Shown in pieces: positions 8,255-17,115 of a DNA stretch of 64,000 bases (its first letter is position 1; each line of letters opens with the position of its first letter). The position numbers and the translations under genes were made by a program. The stretch covers positions 1 through 64,000 of the forward strand of contig NZ_QKTU01000013.1 in the NCBI RefSeq assembly GCF_003234565.1. The letters are read 5' to 3'. The stretch comes from Curtobacterium sp. MCBD17_013. Its GTDB lineage: Bacteria > Actinomycetota > Actinomycetes > Actinomycetales > Microbacteriaceae. Below the pieces are notes generated by a model. The model did no database searches and was not told where the DNA came from. It was given only the letters and a program-made list of their open reading frames with translations.

Positions 8255-8877
8255 CCACCATCGCCGTCGTCTCCGCGGGGCTGTCCGAACCGTCGTCGTC
8301 GCGCCTCCTGGCCGACCGGCTGGCGGATGCCGCCGCGACCGCCCTCGGTGACCCTGACGACGGGGTGCCGGGAGGCGCGACGCGCGTCGTGCACGTCGAC
8401 CTGCGCCCGCTCGCGCACGAGATCACCGACGCGATGCTGACGCGCTTCACACCGCCCGCGCTCGGCGCGGCGGTCGCCGAGGTCGTCGAGGCGGACGCCG
8501 TCGTGTTCGTCGCGCCGGTGTTCACCGCGGGCATGAGCGGGCTCGCGAAGTCGTTCCTCGACGTCCTCGAGACGGACGCACTCGTCGACATGCCCGTGCT
8601 GCTCGGTGCGACCGGTGGCTCCCCGCGGCACTCGCTCACGGTCGAGCACGGGTTCCGACCGGTCTTCAGCTATCTGCGCGCCGCCGTGGCGCCGACCGCG
8701 GTGTTCGCGGCCACCGAGGACTGGGGCGACGCCGAGGGCGTGGCGGCACTCGACCGTCGGATCCGCCGGGCGGGGGCCGACCTCGCCCACATGGTCCGGA
8801 CCTCCCGGCGTCGTGTCCCCGTGACGGAGCCCGACGTCGTCGACTTCGGGAGTCTGCTCGAGGGCCTCGGTCAGTAG
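8251..8877 (+). CDS. NADPH-dependent FMN reductase (CE1759-like), partner of LLM monooxygenase
   Basis: A 208-residue flavodoxin-like FMN reductase. It begins with a beta strand and the phosphate-binding loop in VVSAGLSEPSSSRLLADRLADA, and the segment VVFVAPVFTAGMSGLAKSFLD matches the NADPH-FMN reductase family. ATG 8251 overlaps the monooxygenase stop (ATGA), indicating translational coupling. It should provide FMNH2 to the upstream enzyme. The convergent transglycosylase gene starts its 3' end only 25 bases away. Confidence 0.9.
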   Translation: MTTIAVVSAGLSEPSSSRLLADRLADAAATALGDPDDGVPGGATRVVHVDLRPLAHEITDAMLTRFTPPALGAAVAEVVEADAVVFVAPVFTAGMSGLAKSFLDVLETDALVDMPVLLGATGGSPRHSLTVEHGFRPVFSYLRAAVAPTAVFAATEDWGDAEGVAALDRRIRRAGADLAHMVRTSRRRVPVTEPDVVDFGSLLEGLGQ

Positions 8878-8902
8878 GGGGCACGCGGAGGGGGAGAGCC
8901 GC

Positions 8903-10123
8903 TCAGTACCAGTGCGGGTTCTCGCTCATCTCGTGGTTCCACGCGGCGCACGGGCTGCCGTACGCGTCCTTGATGTACGCCAGGCCCCAGTTGATCTGGG
9001 TGTCCTGGTTCGTCCGCCAGTCCGCGCCCGCCGTGGCCATCTTCGACGCGGGCAGTGCTTGCGGGATGCCGTAGGCGCCGCTCGAGACGTTGAGGGCGTT
9101 CGCCCGCCAGCCCGACTCCTGCGTCCACAGCGACACGAGGCACGAGAACTGGTCGGAACCCCAGCCGTAGGCACCGATCGCGCCTCGCGCGTACGCCTGC
9201 GCGCCTGCGGGGTCCGCGGCGACGCCGGAGGGATCCGGGTACGACGTCGTGGGCGCGGCCGCCGCGACGGCGGACGTGGCGCGTTGGGCGGCCGCGCGCT
9301 CCGCAGCGAGCTGCGCGGCCCGCTTCTGGGCCGCGACCTGGGCGGCCACGGCCTGGCCGATCGCGTACTGCCGCTCGACCTTCGCCGTCGTGTCCTTGAG
9401 GGTGGCGAGCTGCGCGTACAGCTCGTCGCTGTGCTGCTGCGTGCTCGACACCGCGGCGTTCGCCGCTGCCTCCGCGGCGTCCGCCGCCGTCGACTTGGTC
9501 TCCGCGGCGTCGGCGAGGCGCTGGCGCTCCGCCTCGGCCCGCTGCGCCTGGTCGTGCAGGGACGTGGCCGTGTTCGCCGCCACGCTCGCGTCGCTCATCA
9601 CACCGGCCCACGTGTCCGACAACTGGTCGAGGGTGCCGAGCTGGTACAGGAGGTCCTGGGGCTTCTTGGAACCGACGATGCGGCTCGTGATCGTGTCGCT
9701 GTCGCCCGAGCGGTAGAGGTGCGCGGCGAGCTGCCCCGCCCGGTCCTTGGCGCGCGCCGCGGTCTCGGCGGCGGCCGCTGCCCTGGCGGTCAGGTCGTCG
9801 GCCGTCTGGGTCGCCGCCCGGAGGTCGGACTCGGCCGCGGCGGCCTGGGCCGACGCGGTGAGCGCGGCGGCGGACTTCTGCGCGGCCACCGACTGGAGGC
9901 CCTTGAGCGCGTCCTGCACCTTCGCGACCTCGGCCTGCGTGGCCGCCTGGTTGCCCTTCGCCGCCTGGACGTCCGCCCACGACGGGTAGGTCGTGGCCTG
10001 GGCCGGGAGGGCTCCGACGACCGGCGCGACGAACGCGCACACGGTCAGGGTGAGGCCCGTCACGAGCAGCCGACGGCGCGCACGTCCGGGCGCGGCGGCA
10101 CGCGTGGGGGAGGAGTGACGCAT
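8903..10123 (-). CDS. Secreted coiled-coil protein with C-terminal lytic transglycosylase-like domain
   Basis: A 406-residue protein. Residues 1-43 form a signal peptide (basic start, hydrophobic core, cleavage near PAQATT). A long alanine-rich coiled coil covers about residues 45-280, like the regulatory coiled coils of RipA- or PcsB-type wall enzymes. The C-terminal ~90 residues contain FSCLVSLWTQESGWRANALN, SSGAYGIPQALPASKM and WGLAYIKDAYGSPCAAWNH, the SLT-like fold with the catalytic Glu in QESGW. It probably cleaves peptidoglycan glycan strands outside the cell. TAGCCT ends six bases before the ATG with no Shine-Dalgarno sequence, so the mRNA is probably leaderless. Confidence 0.87.
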   Translation of the reverse strand: MRHSSPTRAAAPGRARRRLLVTGLTLTVCAFVAPVVGALPAQATTYPSWADVQAAKGNQAATQAEVAKVQDALKGLQSVAAQKSAAALTASAQAAAAESDLRAATQTADDLTARAAAAAETAARAKDRAGQLAAHLYRSGDSDTITSRIVGSKKPQDLLYQLGTLDQLSDTWAGVMSDASVAANTATSLHDQAQRAEAERQRLADAAETKSTAADAAEAAANAAVSSTQQHSDELYAQLATLKDTTAKVERQYAIGQAVAAQVAAQKRAAQLAAERAAAQRATSAVAAAAPTTSYPDPSGVAADPAGAQAYARGAIGAYGWGSDQFSCLVSLWTQESGWRANALNVSSGAYGIPQALPASKMATAGADWRTNQDTQINWGLAYIKDAYGSPCAAWNHEMSENPHWY

Positions 10124-10129
10124 GGGCCC

Positions 10130-10135
10130 AGGCTA
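10130..10135 (-). promoter_or_regulatory. -10 of leaderless promoter for transglycosylase gene
   Basis: On the minus strand TAGCCT ends six bases before the ATG at 10123. No ribosome binding site is present. It is one of the leaderless-type promoters of this window. Confidence 0.5.
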
Positions 10136-10488
10136 ACGACCCACCGCGTGTTCGCCGCGAGCCATGCCGGAGCGGCGGACCCGGATGCTAGGCTCGTGAC
10201 CGTCGGTGACGTATCCGTCATCGATCTGGAACCAACCGGAGCAGGCCGGCACGAAGCTGGTCATCGGTGGTGACCTACGGGACCGTCCCCCACGCGGGGC
10301 GAGCGGCGCCGTGGATTTCTACTGCTGGCCAGGCATGCGTCCCGCTGTCGTGTGGGCGCACGTGCACACCGTGCCCTCGACCCCCGGCCCTGCTGCACAC
10401 ACACCATGCGGCGTCGACCACGACGCCGACACCACCACGCACGCTCGACGAGTGTGCGTGGCCGTCACGCACACGAGGAGGCACCCCT
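10136..10488 (+). promoter_or_regulatory. pnp upstream/leader region
   Basis: About 350 bases without a gene between the divergent transglycosylase gene and pnp. The distal part holds no recognisable element. The proximal part (10409-10461) holds two hairpins, followed by the pnp ribosome binding site GAGGAGG at 10475-10481. Confidence 0.5.
10409..10461 (+). other. Two tandem hairpins in the pnp leader
   Basis: Hairpin 1 (10409-10428) has perfect 8-base arms CGGCGTCG/CGACGCCG and loop ACCA. Hairpin 2 (10435-10461) has arms CCACGCAC/GTGCGTGG extended by a G-T pair and CTC/GAG, closing a GAC loop. They sit 28-80 bases before the TTG start. In E. coli, PNPase autoregulates through an RNase III-cut hairpin in its leader; a similar role here is inferred from position. 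Confidence 0.6.
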
Positions 10489-12750
10489 TTGGAGGGTCCC
10501 GAGATCAAGTTCGCCGAGGCAGTGATCGACAACGGTCGCTTCGGTACCCGTACCGTCCGGTTCGAGACCGGTCGTCTCGCGCAGCAGGCGCAGGGCGCCG
10601 TCGCCGCGTACCTGGACGACGAGACCATGCTGCTGAGCGCCACGAGCGCCGGCAAGCACCCGCGGGAGGGCTTCGACTTCTTCCCGCTCACCGTCGACGT
10701 CGAGGAGCGCTCCTACGCCGCCGGCAAGATCCCCGGCTCGTTCTTCCGCCGCGAGGGCCGACCGTCGACCGAGGCCATCCTGGTCTGCCGGCTCATCGAC
10801 CGCCCGCTCCGTCCGTCGTTCGTCGACGGTCTCCGCAACGAGGTCCAGATCGTCATCACGGTCCTGAGCATCGCGCCGGACGAGTTCTACGACGCCCTCG
10901 CGATCAACGCGGCGTCGGCCTCCACGCAGATCTCCGGTCTGCCGTTCTCCGGCCCGATCGCCGGTGTGCGCCTCGCGCTCATCGACGGCCAGTGGGTCGC
11001 GTTCCCGAAGCACTCGCAGCTCGAGCAGGCCGTGTTCGACCTGACCGTCGCCGGCCGGGTCGTCACCGACGAGGCCGGCAACGAGGACGTCGCGATCATG
11101 ATGGTCGAGGCGGAGGCCACCGAGAACAGCTGGGGTCTCATCCAGGGTGGCGCCGTCAAGCCGGACGAGTCCGTCGTGGCGCAGGGCCTCGAGGCCGCCA
11201 AGCCGTTCCTCAAGGTCCTCGTCGAGGCCCAGGCGAAGATGGCCGCGCAGTCCGCCAAGGAGATCCAGGACTACCCGGTGTTCCCGGCGTACTCCGACGA
11301 GGTCTACGCGGCGGTCGAGGGTCTCGCCCTCGACGAGCTCAAGGGCGTGTACCAGATCGCAGGCAAGCTCGAGCGTCAGGACGCCGACGACGCCCTCAAG
11401 GCGCGCGTCAAGGAGGCCGTCGCGGCCCAGGTCGAGGCCGGCACGCTGCCCGCCGAGGCCAACGGTCAGGTCTCCGCCGCCTACAAGTCGGTGACGAAGA
11501 AGGTCGTGCGCGGCCGGATCCTCACCGAGCAGGTCCGCATGGACGGCCGCGGCCTCGCCGACATCCGTCCGCTCGACGCCGAGGTCGCGGTCATCCCGCG
11601 CGTCCACGGTTCGGCGATCTTCCAGCGCGGCGAGACCCAGATCCTGGGCGTCACGACGCTGAACATGCTCAAGATGGAGCAGCAGATCGACTCCCTGAGC
11701 CCGGTCACGAAGAAGCGCTACCTGCACCACTACAACTTCCCGCCCTACTCGACCGGTGAGACCGGCCGCGTCGGTTCGCCGAAGCGTCGCGAGATCGGAC
11801 ACGGCTTCCTCGCCGAGCGCGCCCTCGTGCCGGTCCTGCCGAGCCGCGAGGAGTTCCCCTACGCCATCCGTCAGGTGTCCGAGGCCCTCGGGTCGAACGG
11901 CTCCACCTCGATGGGCTCCGTGTGCGCCTCGACCCTGTCGCTCCTCAACGCCGGTGTGCCGCTGCGCGCGCCCGTCGCGGGCATCGCGATGGGCCTCGTC
12001 TCCGACACCGTCGACGGTCAGACCCGCTACGCGGCCCTCACCGACATCCTCGGTGCCGAGGACGCCCTCGGCGACATGGACTTCAAGGTCGCCGGCACGA
12101 GCGAGTTCGTCACCGCGATCCAGCTCGACACGAAGCTCGACGGCATCCCGTCGTCGGTCCTCGACGCCGCCCTGAAGCAGGCCAAGGAGGCCCGTTCGGC
12201 GATCCTCGGTGTCCTCACCGAGGCGATCGACGCCCCCGACGAGATGGCCGACACCGCGCCGCGCGTCATCAGCGTCCAGATCCCGGTCGACAAGATCGGC
12301 GAGCTGATCGGCCCGAAGGGCAAGACGATCAACGGGATCCAGGACGAGACCGGCGCCGACATCTCGATCGAGGACGACGGCACGGTCTACATCGGTGCGG
12401 TCGACGGTCCCTCGGCCGAGGCCGCCCGCGCCCAGGTCAACGCGATCGCGAACCCGACCAACCCGGAGATCGGGGACCAGTTCCTCGGAACGGTCGTCAA
12501 GATCGCCACGTTCGGTGCGTTCGTCTCGCTCCTCCCGGGCCGAGACGGACTCCTCCACGTGTCCGAGGTCCGCAAGCTCGCCGGTGGCAAGCGCGTCGAG
12601 AACGTCGAGGACGTCCTCGGGGTCGGCCAGAAGGTCCTCGTCGAGGTCACGAAGGTCGACGACCGCGGCAAGCTGTCGCTCGCGCCCGTGATCGCCGAGG
12701 AGGCCGACACGGCGACCGAGTCCGCGGACGCCGAGGGCGCCACGGTCTGA
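10489..12750 (+). CDS. pnp: Polyribonucleotide nucleotidyltransferase (PNPase)
   Basis: A 753-residue PNPase that degrades RNA 3' to 5' with phosphate and can also add tails. Domain order is first RNase PH core, alpha-helical linker, second RNase PH core, KH (about 590-655; [25 protein letters not shown]) and S1 (about 660-735; [27 protein letters not shown]). The [17 protein letters not shown] segment and [18 protein letters not shown] mark the catalytic second core. Start TTG 10489 was chosen because actinobacterial PNPases begin with the sequence that follows ([11 protein letters not shown]) and GAGGAGG lies seven bases upstream; the longer frame upstream does not resemble protein. A strong terminator follows. 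Confidence 0.97.
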   Translation: MEGPEIKFAEAVIDNGRFGTRTVRFETGRLAQQAQGAVAAYLDDETMLLSATSAGKHPREGFDFFPLTVDVEERSYAAGKIPGSFFRREGRPSTEAILVCRLIDRPLRPSFVDGLRNEVQIVITVLSIAPDEFYDALAINAASASTQISGLPFSGPIAGVRLALIDGQWVAFPKHSQLEQAVFDLTVAGRVVTDEAGNEDVAIMMVEAEATENSWGLIQGGAVKPDESVVAQGLEAAKPFLKVLVEAQAKMAAQSAKEIQDYPVFPAYSDEVYAAVEGLALDELKGVYQIAGKLERQDADDALKARVKEAVAAQVEAGTLPAEANGQVSAAYKSVTKKVVRGRILTEQVRMDGRGLADIRPLDAEVAVIPRVHGSAIFQRGETQILGVTTLNMLKMEQQIDSLSPVTKKRYLHHYNFPPYSTGETGRVGSPKRREIGHGFLAERALVPVLPSREEFPYAIRQVSEALGSNGSTSMGSVCASTLSLLNAGVPLRAPVAGIAMGLVSDTVDGQTRYAALTDILGAEDALGDMDFKVAGTSEFVTAIQLDTKLDGIPSSVLDAALKQAKEARSAILGVLTEAIDAPDEMADTAPRVISVQIPVDKIGELIGPKGKTINGIQDETGADISIEDDGTVYIGAVDGPSAEAARAQVNAIANPTNPEIGDQFLGTVVKIATFGAFVSLLPGRDGLLHVSEVRKLAGGKRVENVEDVLGVGQKVLVEVTKVDDRGKLSLAPVIAEEADTATESADAEGATV

Positions 12751-12764
12751 CGCTCGCGCTCGAC

Positions 12765-12804
12765 GGAACGGCCGTCGGTCCCCTCGGGGGCCGGCGGCCG
12801 TTCC
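12765..12804 (+). terminator. Terminator after pnp
   Basis: Arms GGAACGGCCG/CGGCCGTTCC close an inner stem of nine further pairs (two G-T) around a tiny loop, 15 bases after the pnp stop. Confidence 0.85.
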
Positions 12805-12850
12805 GCGTCTGCGGTCCGGCCGCCGTCCTCCGGCCGCCGTCCGGACACCG

Positions 12851-12908
12851 CGAGATCGCAGACGTTGCCGCTCCGCCCCGCGGCAGAGCGGCAACGACTG
12901 CGATCTCG
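12851..12908. repeat. Long intergenic palindrome between pnp and tetR-type gene
   Basis: Two 23-base arms (12851-12873 and 12886-12908) pair at 22 positions with one A-A mismatch, around a 12-base loop. The arm begins CGAGATCGCA and ends TTGCCGCTC. It is separate from the pnp terminator at 12765-12804 and lies between convergent genes. It may be a bidirectional terminator or a genome-wide repeated palindrome. No second copy is seen in this window. Confidence 0.75.
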
Positions 12909-12972
12909 GCGGGAGAGTCGCAGGGCGGCCGGGCGGCCGGGCGGCCGGGCGGCACGGCGGCCGCGCGGCAGG

Positions 12973-13632
12973 TCAGGCGGCGGGTGCGTCGGTGCCGAGC
13001 ACGCGACTCGCCACGCGGCCCAGAGCCGCGCATGCCGCGATCGTGTCCCCGGCGTACGACCCCACCATCGCGCCGTCACGCGCGAGCATGAGCTCGTCGG
13101 CGCCGTCGCCCGGGAGCGGGTGGCCGGCCTGCTGCAGGAGCTCGGCGAGCTGATCGGTGTACCAGTCGCGGTGGGCCGACACGACCTCACGGACGGGGTG
13201 CCGGGGGTCGTGGTACTCCGCCGCGGCGTTGAGGAACGCGCAGCCCCGGAAGTCGGGGTCGTTGGTGGTGTCCACGACGGTGTCGACCCAGGTGCCGACC
13301 GCAGTCCGTGCGTCGGGTGCCTCGGCGATGATGGTGTCCATCGCCTGCTTGACCTGCTCGTGCCGGCTCCGCACGTAGGCGAGGATCAGGTTGTCCTTCG
13401 AGCCGTAGTGCTTGTAGAAGGTCGCCTTCGTCACGCTCGCCTCGGCGATGAGCCGGTCGACGCCGACGCCACGGATGCCCTCTTCGTAGAAGAGCCGGGC
13501 CGCCGTCTCGAGGATCCGGAGCTTCGCGCCGCCGGTCGGACGCGCGCTGCTGGTCCGGGGAGCTTCGCTCGACCCGGGTGTCGTCGGTCCCGGGAGACGC
13601 TGGACGGTCGGTTGGGGGGAATCGACCGTCAC
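12973..13632 (-). CDS. TetR/AcrR family transcriptional regulator
   Basis: A 219-residue repressor. After a disordered Pro/Ser-rich N-terminus of about 35 residues, the HTH reads AKLRILETAARLFYEEGIRGVGVDRLIAEASVTKATFYKHYGSKDNLI in the usual TetR layout. The C-terminal ligand domain contains DFRGCAFLNAAAEYHDPRHPV, a pattern found in regulators of small-molecule efflux or oxidoreductase genes. GTG 13632 was chosen because GAGGAG lies seven bases upstream; the frame remains open further upstream. On the minus strand TACAGT (bases 13759-13764) is a candidate -10, giving a leader of over 100 bases. Its target is unknown; no obvious target gene is divergent from it. Confidence 0.88.
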   Translation of the reverse strand: MTVDSPQPTVQRLPGPTTPGSSEAPRTSSARPTGGAKLRILETAARLFYEEGIRGVGVDRLIAEASVTKATFYKHYGSKDNLILAYVRSRHEQVKQAMDTIIAEAPDARTAVGTWVDTVVDTTNDPDFRGCAFLNAAAEYHDPRHPVREVVSAHRDWYTDQLAELLQQAGHPLPGDGADELMLARDGAMVGSYAGDTIAACAALGRVASRVLGTDAPAA

Positions 13633-13883
13633 AGCGTGGCTCCTCGGGGCAACGTCGGCTGTCGCGACACCGCGGGGGGACGTGTGTCGCACCAGGACCC
13701 GGTTGTCCGGTAGCCGCCGGACCGGCATCGAGGGGGGCGGTGCCGTTCCGGTGCCGTCACTGTAGCACGAGGAGGACAGACAGACGAGTCCGTATGTCCG
13801 CATCGTGTGTACCCCGTTCCCGGGTCATCCGCGGGCTGTCCACAAGCGCAGGCCGTTCCTGAGTCACGTCGGTGGAGACTCAG

Positions 13884-13889
13884 TAGGCT
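13884..13889 (+). promoter_or_regulatory. -10 of leaderless promoter for M16 peptidase gene
   Basis: TAGGCT ends seven bases before ATG 13897, and no Shine-Dalgarno sequence is present. No -35 is recognisable. The rest of 13633-13896 holds the minus-strand promoter region of the TetR gene. Confidence 0.55.
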
Positions 13890-13896
13890 CGACGCG

Positions 13897-15234
13897 ATGA
13901 ACCGCCCCGTGCCGTTGCCGCTCGAAGCGCCGGAGACCGCCTTCCCCACCGCAGGGGGGACCCTCGTCCGGCGTTCGGTCCTCGCCTCGGGCGTCCGCGT
14001 GCTCACCGAGGCCGTCCCGTCGGCGCGGTCGACGAGCATCGGGTACTGGGTGGGGGTCGGTTCGCGCGACGAGCAACCCGGCCAGTACGGCTCGACCCAC
14101 TTCCTCGAGCACCTGCTCTTCAAGGGCACACGCGAACGCAGCGCGTTGGACATCGCCGTGGCGTTCGACTCGGTCGGCGGCGAGCACAACGCGGCGACCG
14201 CCAAGGAGTACACCTGCTACTACGCCCGCGTCCGGGATCTCGACGTCCCGATGGCCGTGGCCGTGATCGGCGACATGGTGACGAACTCGGTCCTCGACCC
14301 GGAGGCCTTCGACGTGGAGCGCGGGGTGATCCTCGAGGAGCTCGCGATGGCTGCCGACGACCCGGCCGACCTCGCGGGCGAGGCCTTCTTCGCCGCCGCC
14401 TTCGCCGGCCACGCGCTCGGGCGTCCGATCGGTGGCACGCCGGACAGCATCCGTGCGGTCGAGCGCGACGAGGTCTTGGACCACTACCGGCAGCACTACA
14501 TGCCGAGCGGCATCGTGGTCACGGCCGCGGGCGCGGTCGACCACGACCAGCTCGTCGAACTCGTCGCGGCGGCCTTCGGGGACGTCCCGCCGGCCACCCC
14601 GAACCCCCGTCGCTCGGCCGAGGTCCCGGCGGAGGGCGTCGAGCCCCGCCTGGAACTCATCCGTCGTCCCACCGAACAGGTCAGCCTCATCCGGGGGTCG
14701 CACGGGCTCGACCTCCGCGACGACCGCCGCCCGGTGCTCAGCGTGCTCAACGCGGTGCTCGGTGGCGGCATGTCCTCGCGCCTGTTCCAAGAGGTCCGCG
14801 AGCGCCGCGGTCTGGCGTACGCCGTGTCCTCGTTCGCCCCGGCGTACCTCGACAACGGCGCGTTCGGGGTCTACGCCGGTTGTGCGCCCGACAACGTCGG
14901 GGCGCTGCTCGGCATCGTCGACGACGAGTTCCGCAAGATGACGGACAGCGGGATCTCAGCCGACGAGCTCGCGCGTGCGAAGGGCCAGATCGAGGGCGCG
15001 CTGACGCTGTCGCTCGAGGACACGGACGCGCGTATGACGCGGCTCGGCCGCTCCGAGCTCGGGGTGGGGGAGTTCACGGACCTCGCGACGGCCCTCGAGC
15101 GCGTCGATCGCGTGAGCACCGACGACGTCCTCGACCTCGCGCGCGACCTGTTGACCCGCCCCGTGGTCACGAGCGTGGTCGGCGCCGTCGACCGCGCCGA
15201 CCTCGAGGGCGCTCCCGGCGCGGACGACGTCTGA
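13897..15234 (+). CDS. M16 family zinc metallopeptidase (pitrilysin/processing-peptidase type)
   Basis: A 445-residue insulinase-family peptidase. The inverted zinc motif HFLEH is at residues 68-72, and the third ligand E148 lies exactly 76 residues after H72 in VERGVILEEL. The second inactive half carries LGGGMSSRLFQEVRERRGLAYAVSS, the conserved substrate-binding arginine/tyrosine motif. There is no signal peptide. The family cleaves small unfolded peptides. Its position after pnp and before dapB is conserved across actinobacteria, although its cellular substrate is not established. ATG 13897 is set by the leaderless promoter TAGGCT. Confidence 0.94.
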   Translation: MNRPVPLPLEAPETAFPTAGGTLVRRSVLASGVRVLTEAVPSARSTSIGYWVGVGSRDEQPGQYGSTHFLEHLLFKGTRERSALDIAVAFDSVGGEHNAATAKEYTCYYARVRDLDVPMAVAVIGDMVTNSVLDPEAFDVERGVILEELAMAADDPADLAGEAFFAAAFAGHALGRPIGGTPDSIRAVERDEVLDHYRQHYMPSGIVVTAAGAVDHDQLVELVAAAFGDVPPATPNPRRSAEVPAEGVEPRLELIRRPTEQVSLIRGSHGLDLRDDRRPVLSVLNAVLGGGMSSRLFQEVRERRGLAYAVSSFAPAYLDNGAFGVYAGCAPDNVGALLGIVDDEFRKMTDSGISADELARAKGQIEGALTLSLEDTDARMTRLGRSELGVGEFTDLATALERVDRVSTDDVLDLARDLLTRPVVTSVVGAVDRADLEGAPGADDV

Positions 15235-15244
15235 CCGGTCCGGC

Positions 15245-15847
15245 ATGTCGCACTACCTCTACCTCGTCCGGCACGGGGAACACCAGGACGCCGAGCACGG
15301 CCTGCGCGACGGCAAGCTCTCCGAGCGTGGCAAGCGGCAGGCGACGCTCATCGCGGACCGTCTCGGCGGGATCCCGTTCGACTCCGTCTGCCACTCGCCG
15401 CTCGAAGCGCCGGCCGAGACCGCCAGGATCATGCGTGAACGGCTCCCGGCGATCGTGCCCGAGGCCTCGACGCTCCTGTTCGACTGCGTGCCCTCGGGCC
15501 CGACGTCCGAGATGCCGCACGCCTACCGGAGCTTCTTCGGCGGCGTGACGGAAGAGGAGATCGCGGCCGGCCAGGCCCAGATGGGTGACGCCGTCGCCGA
15601 GTGGTTCACGCCCTCCATCGAGGACCGCCACGACCTCCTCATCACCCACAACGCGGTGATCGCCTGGTTCGTGCGCGAGGTGTTCCAGGCGCCGGACTGG
15701 CGCTGGATGGGGACGAGCGTCGCCCACACCGCGCTCACCATCGTCCGCGTCCGGTCGGCGAAGCCGCCGGAGCTGGTGACCCTGAACGACACGGCGCACC
15801 TGCCCGTCGAACTGCGGACGGGCCTCCCGGTCCCGCAACCGCTCTGA
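15245..15847 (+). CDS. Histidine phosphatase superfamily protein
   Basis: A 200-residue phosphoglycerate-mutase-like phosphatase. The catalytic RHG appears in LYLVRHGEHQDAEHGL near the N-terminus, with the second histidine in DLLITHNAVIAWFVREVF. It would hydrolyse a phosphomonoester through a phosphohistidine. The gene follows the M16 peptidase by ten bases and is probably cotranscribed. The substrate is unknown; dedicated mutase activity is unlikely because flanking mutase loops are missing. The convergent GNAT gene ends three bases later. Confidence 0.88.
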   Translation: MSHYLYLVRHGEHQDAEHGLRDGKLSERGKRQATLIADRLGGIPFDSVCHSPLEAPAETARIMRERLPAIVPEASTLLFDCVPSGPTSEMPHAYRSFFGGVTEEEIAAGQAQMGDAVAEWFTPSIEDRHDLLITHNAVIAWFVREVFQAPDWRWMGTSVAHTALTIVRVRSAKPPELVTLNDTAHLPVELRTGLPVPQPL

Positions 15848-15850
15848 CGG

Positions 15851-16324
15851 TCAGCCGACCCGCCGCCGGTACCAGGCGGTCGCGTTCGGGTTGTCGTTGT
15901 ACGGCGCGATCCGCTCGTACCCGCGGCCGCGGTACATGGCGCCGGCGGCGACGAGGCTGTCGTTCGTGTCGAGGACGACGCTCGTGGCGCCGAGGTCGAC
16001 GGCAGCGCGCTCGAGCGCGTCCATGATCGCGGTCGCGACCCCCGCCCCTCGCGCGGCGGGCTCGACGAACACGTGTTTGACCTCGAACCGGACGTCCTCG
16101 CCGTCGTCGTCGATGCGCCGGAGGCCGCCGCAGCCGACGGCGTCCTCGCCGTCGTGTGCGACCACGAAGGTGCCGTGCGGCGGGACGAACTCGCGCGGGT
16201 CGGTCCGCTTGCGTCGGTACGACCCCTGCGCGACGGGGAACGTCGCGGCCCGCTCGTCGAGGTAGTGGTCGAGCAGGACGTCGACCTCGGGCAGATCGGC
16301 GGGGACGGCGCGCACGGAGACCAC
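15851..16324 (-). CDS. GNAT family N-acetyltransferase
   Basis: A 157-residue acetyltransferase using acetyl-CoA. The fold is visible as CGGLRRI, then VFVEPAARGAGVATAIMDALERAA (the R/Q-x-x-G-x-G/A pyrophosphate loop), then SVVLDTNDSLVAAGAMYRGRGYERIAPYNDN near the C-terminus. Start GTG 16324 was preferred because TAGGAT ends six bases before it, the spacing seen at other leaderless genes here; GTG 16315 with GGGAGG upstream is an alternative that would shorten the protein by three residues. The substrate is unknown. It is divergent from dapB. Confidence 0.86.
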   Translation of the reverse strand: MVSVRAVPADLPEVDVLLDHYLDERAATFPVAQGSYRRKRTDPREFVPPHGTFVVAHDGEDAVGCGGLRRIDDDGEDVRFEVKHVFVEPAARGAGVATAIMDALERAAVDLGATSVVLDTNDSLVAAGAMYRGRGYERIAPYNDNPNATAWYRRRVG

Positions 16325-16330
16325 CTCCCG

Positions 16331-16336
16331 ATCCTA
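16331..16336 (-). promoter_or_regulatory. -10 of leaderless promoter for GNAT gene
   Basis: On the minus strand TAGGAT ends six bases before GTG 16324. The divergent dapB start lies 32 bases away on the other strand, so the two promoters share this short region. Confidence 0.5.
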
Positions 16337-16367
16337 CGGGCGGACCGGGGGATGGTTGGATGGGCCC

Positions 16368-17114
16368 ATGAGCATCCCCGTCGCCGTGGTCGGTGCATCC
16401 GGTCGCCTCGGTCGCCTCGTCGTCTCGGTCGTGGAGGCGCTCGACGGGTTCGACCTCGTCGCCTCGCTCGGGTCGGGGGACCACGTGGAGGACGCCGGTC
16501 CGGACGTCTTCGCCGGCGCTCGCGTCGTGGTCGACGTCACGGTGCCGGCGCGGAGCCCGGCGATCGTCGACGCCGCGCTCGCGAGCGGTGCCAACGTCCT
16601 CGTCGGCACCTCGGGGTGGTCCGCGGACCGGCTCGCGCACCTCCGCGCCGTGCTCGGGGACCGGCCGGAGCAGGGGGCGATGGTGGTCCCGAACTTCTCG
16701 ATCGGCTCCGTGCTCGCGACGCACCTCGCGACGATCGCGGCGCCTTGGTTCGACGCGGTCGAGATCGTCGAGGCCCACCACGCGGCGAAGGTCGACTCGC
16801 CGTCGGGGACGGCCGTCCGGACCGCGGAACGCATCGCCGAGGCCCGGCGCGACGTGGGGCCGGTCGCGGCGCCGCACGTGGACCAGCGCGCGCGGGGACA
16901 GCAGGTGGCGAGCGTGCCGGTGCACAGCCTCCGGCTACCGGGCGTCCGGGCGCAGCAGGACGTCGTGCTCAGCGGCGTCGGCGAGACCCTGACGATCCGG
17001 CACGACACGACGGACGATGTCGCCTACACGCCGGGTGTCCGCGCCGCGCTCCGTGCCGTGCCCTCCCTCCGGGGGCTGACGGTCGGGCTCGACAGCGTCC
17101 TCGGCATCGCCTGA
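16368..17114 (+). CDS. dapB: 4-hydroxy-tetrahydrodipicolinate reductase
   Basis: A 248-residue DapB, which reduces 4-hydroxy-tetrahydrodipicolinate with NAD(P)H in the lysine/diaminopimelate pathway. The Rossmann motif VVGASGRLGRLV is at the N-terminus, and the substrate motif VEAHHAAKVDSPSGTA carries the catalytic His and Lys. The C-terminus closes with LTVGLDSVLGI. ATG 16368 was chosen because the Rossmann strand follows at once; TTGGAT ends six bases before it, the same arrangement as at the FKBP gene. It is followed after one base by a small TPR-like gene. The pathway partner dapA is 3 kb downstream and dapF lies at 42.4 kb. Confidence 0.96.
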   Translation: MSIPVAVVGASGRLGRLVVSVVEALDGFDLVASLGSGDHVEDAGPDVFAGARVVVDVTVPARSPAIVDAALASGANVLVGTSGWSADRLAHLRAVLGDRPEQGAMVVPNFSIGSVLATHLATIAAPWFDAVEIVEAHHAAKVDSPSGTAVRTAERIAEARRDVGPVAAPHVDQRARGQQVASVPVHSLRLPGVRAQQDVVLSGVGETLTIRHDTTDDVAYTPGVRAALRAVPSLRGLTVGLDSVLGIA

Positions 17115-17115
17115 C

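Noticed and set aside
10465-12894. Very long open frame antisense to pnp, and similar ones opposite helD, miaA/dapF, hflX, the his genes and pheT
   Set aside because: High GC leaves long stop-free antisense frames. Their products are Arg/Asp/Val-rich, match no family I recognise, have no binding sites and lie opposite proven genes.
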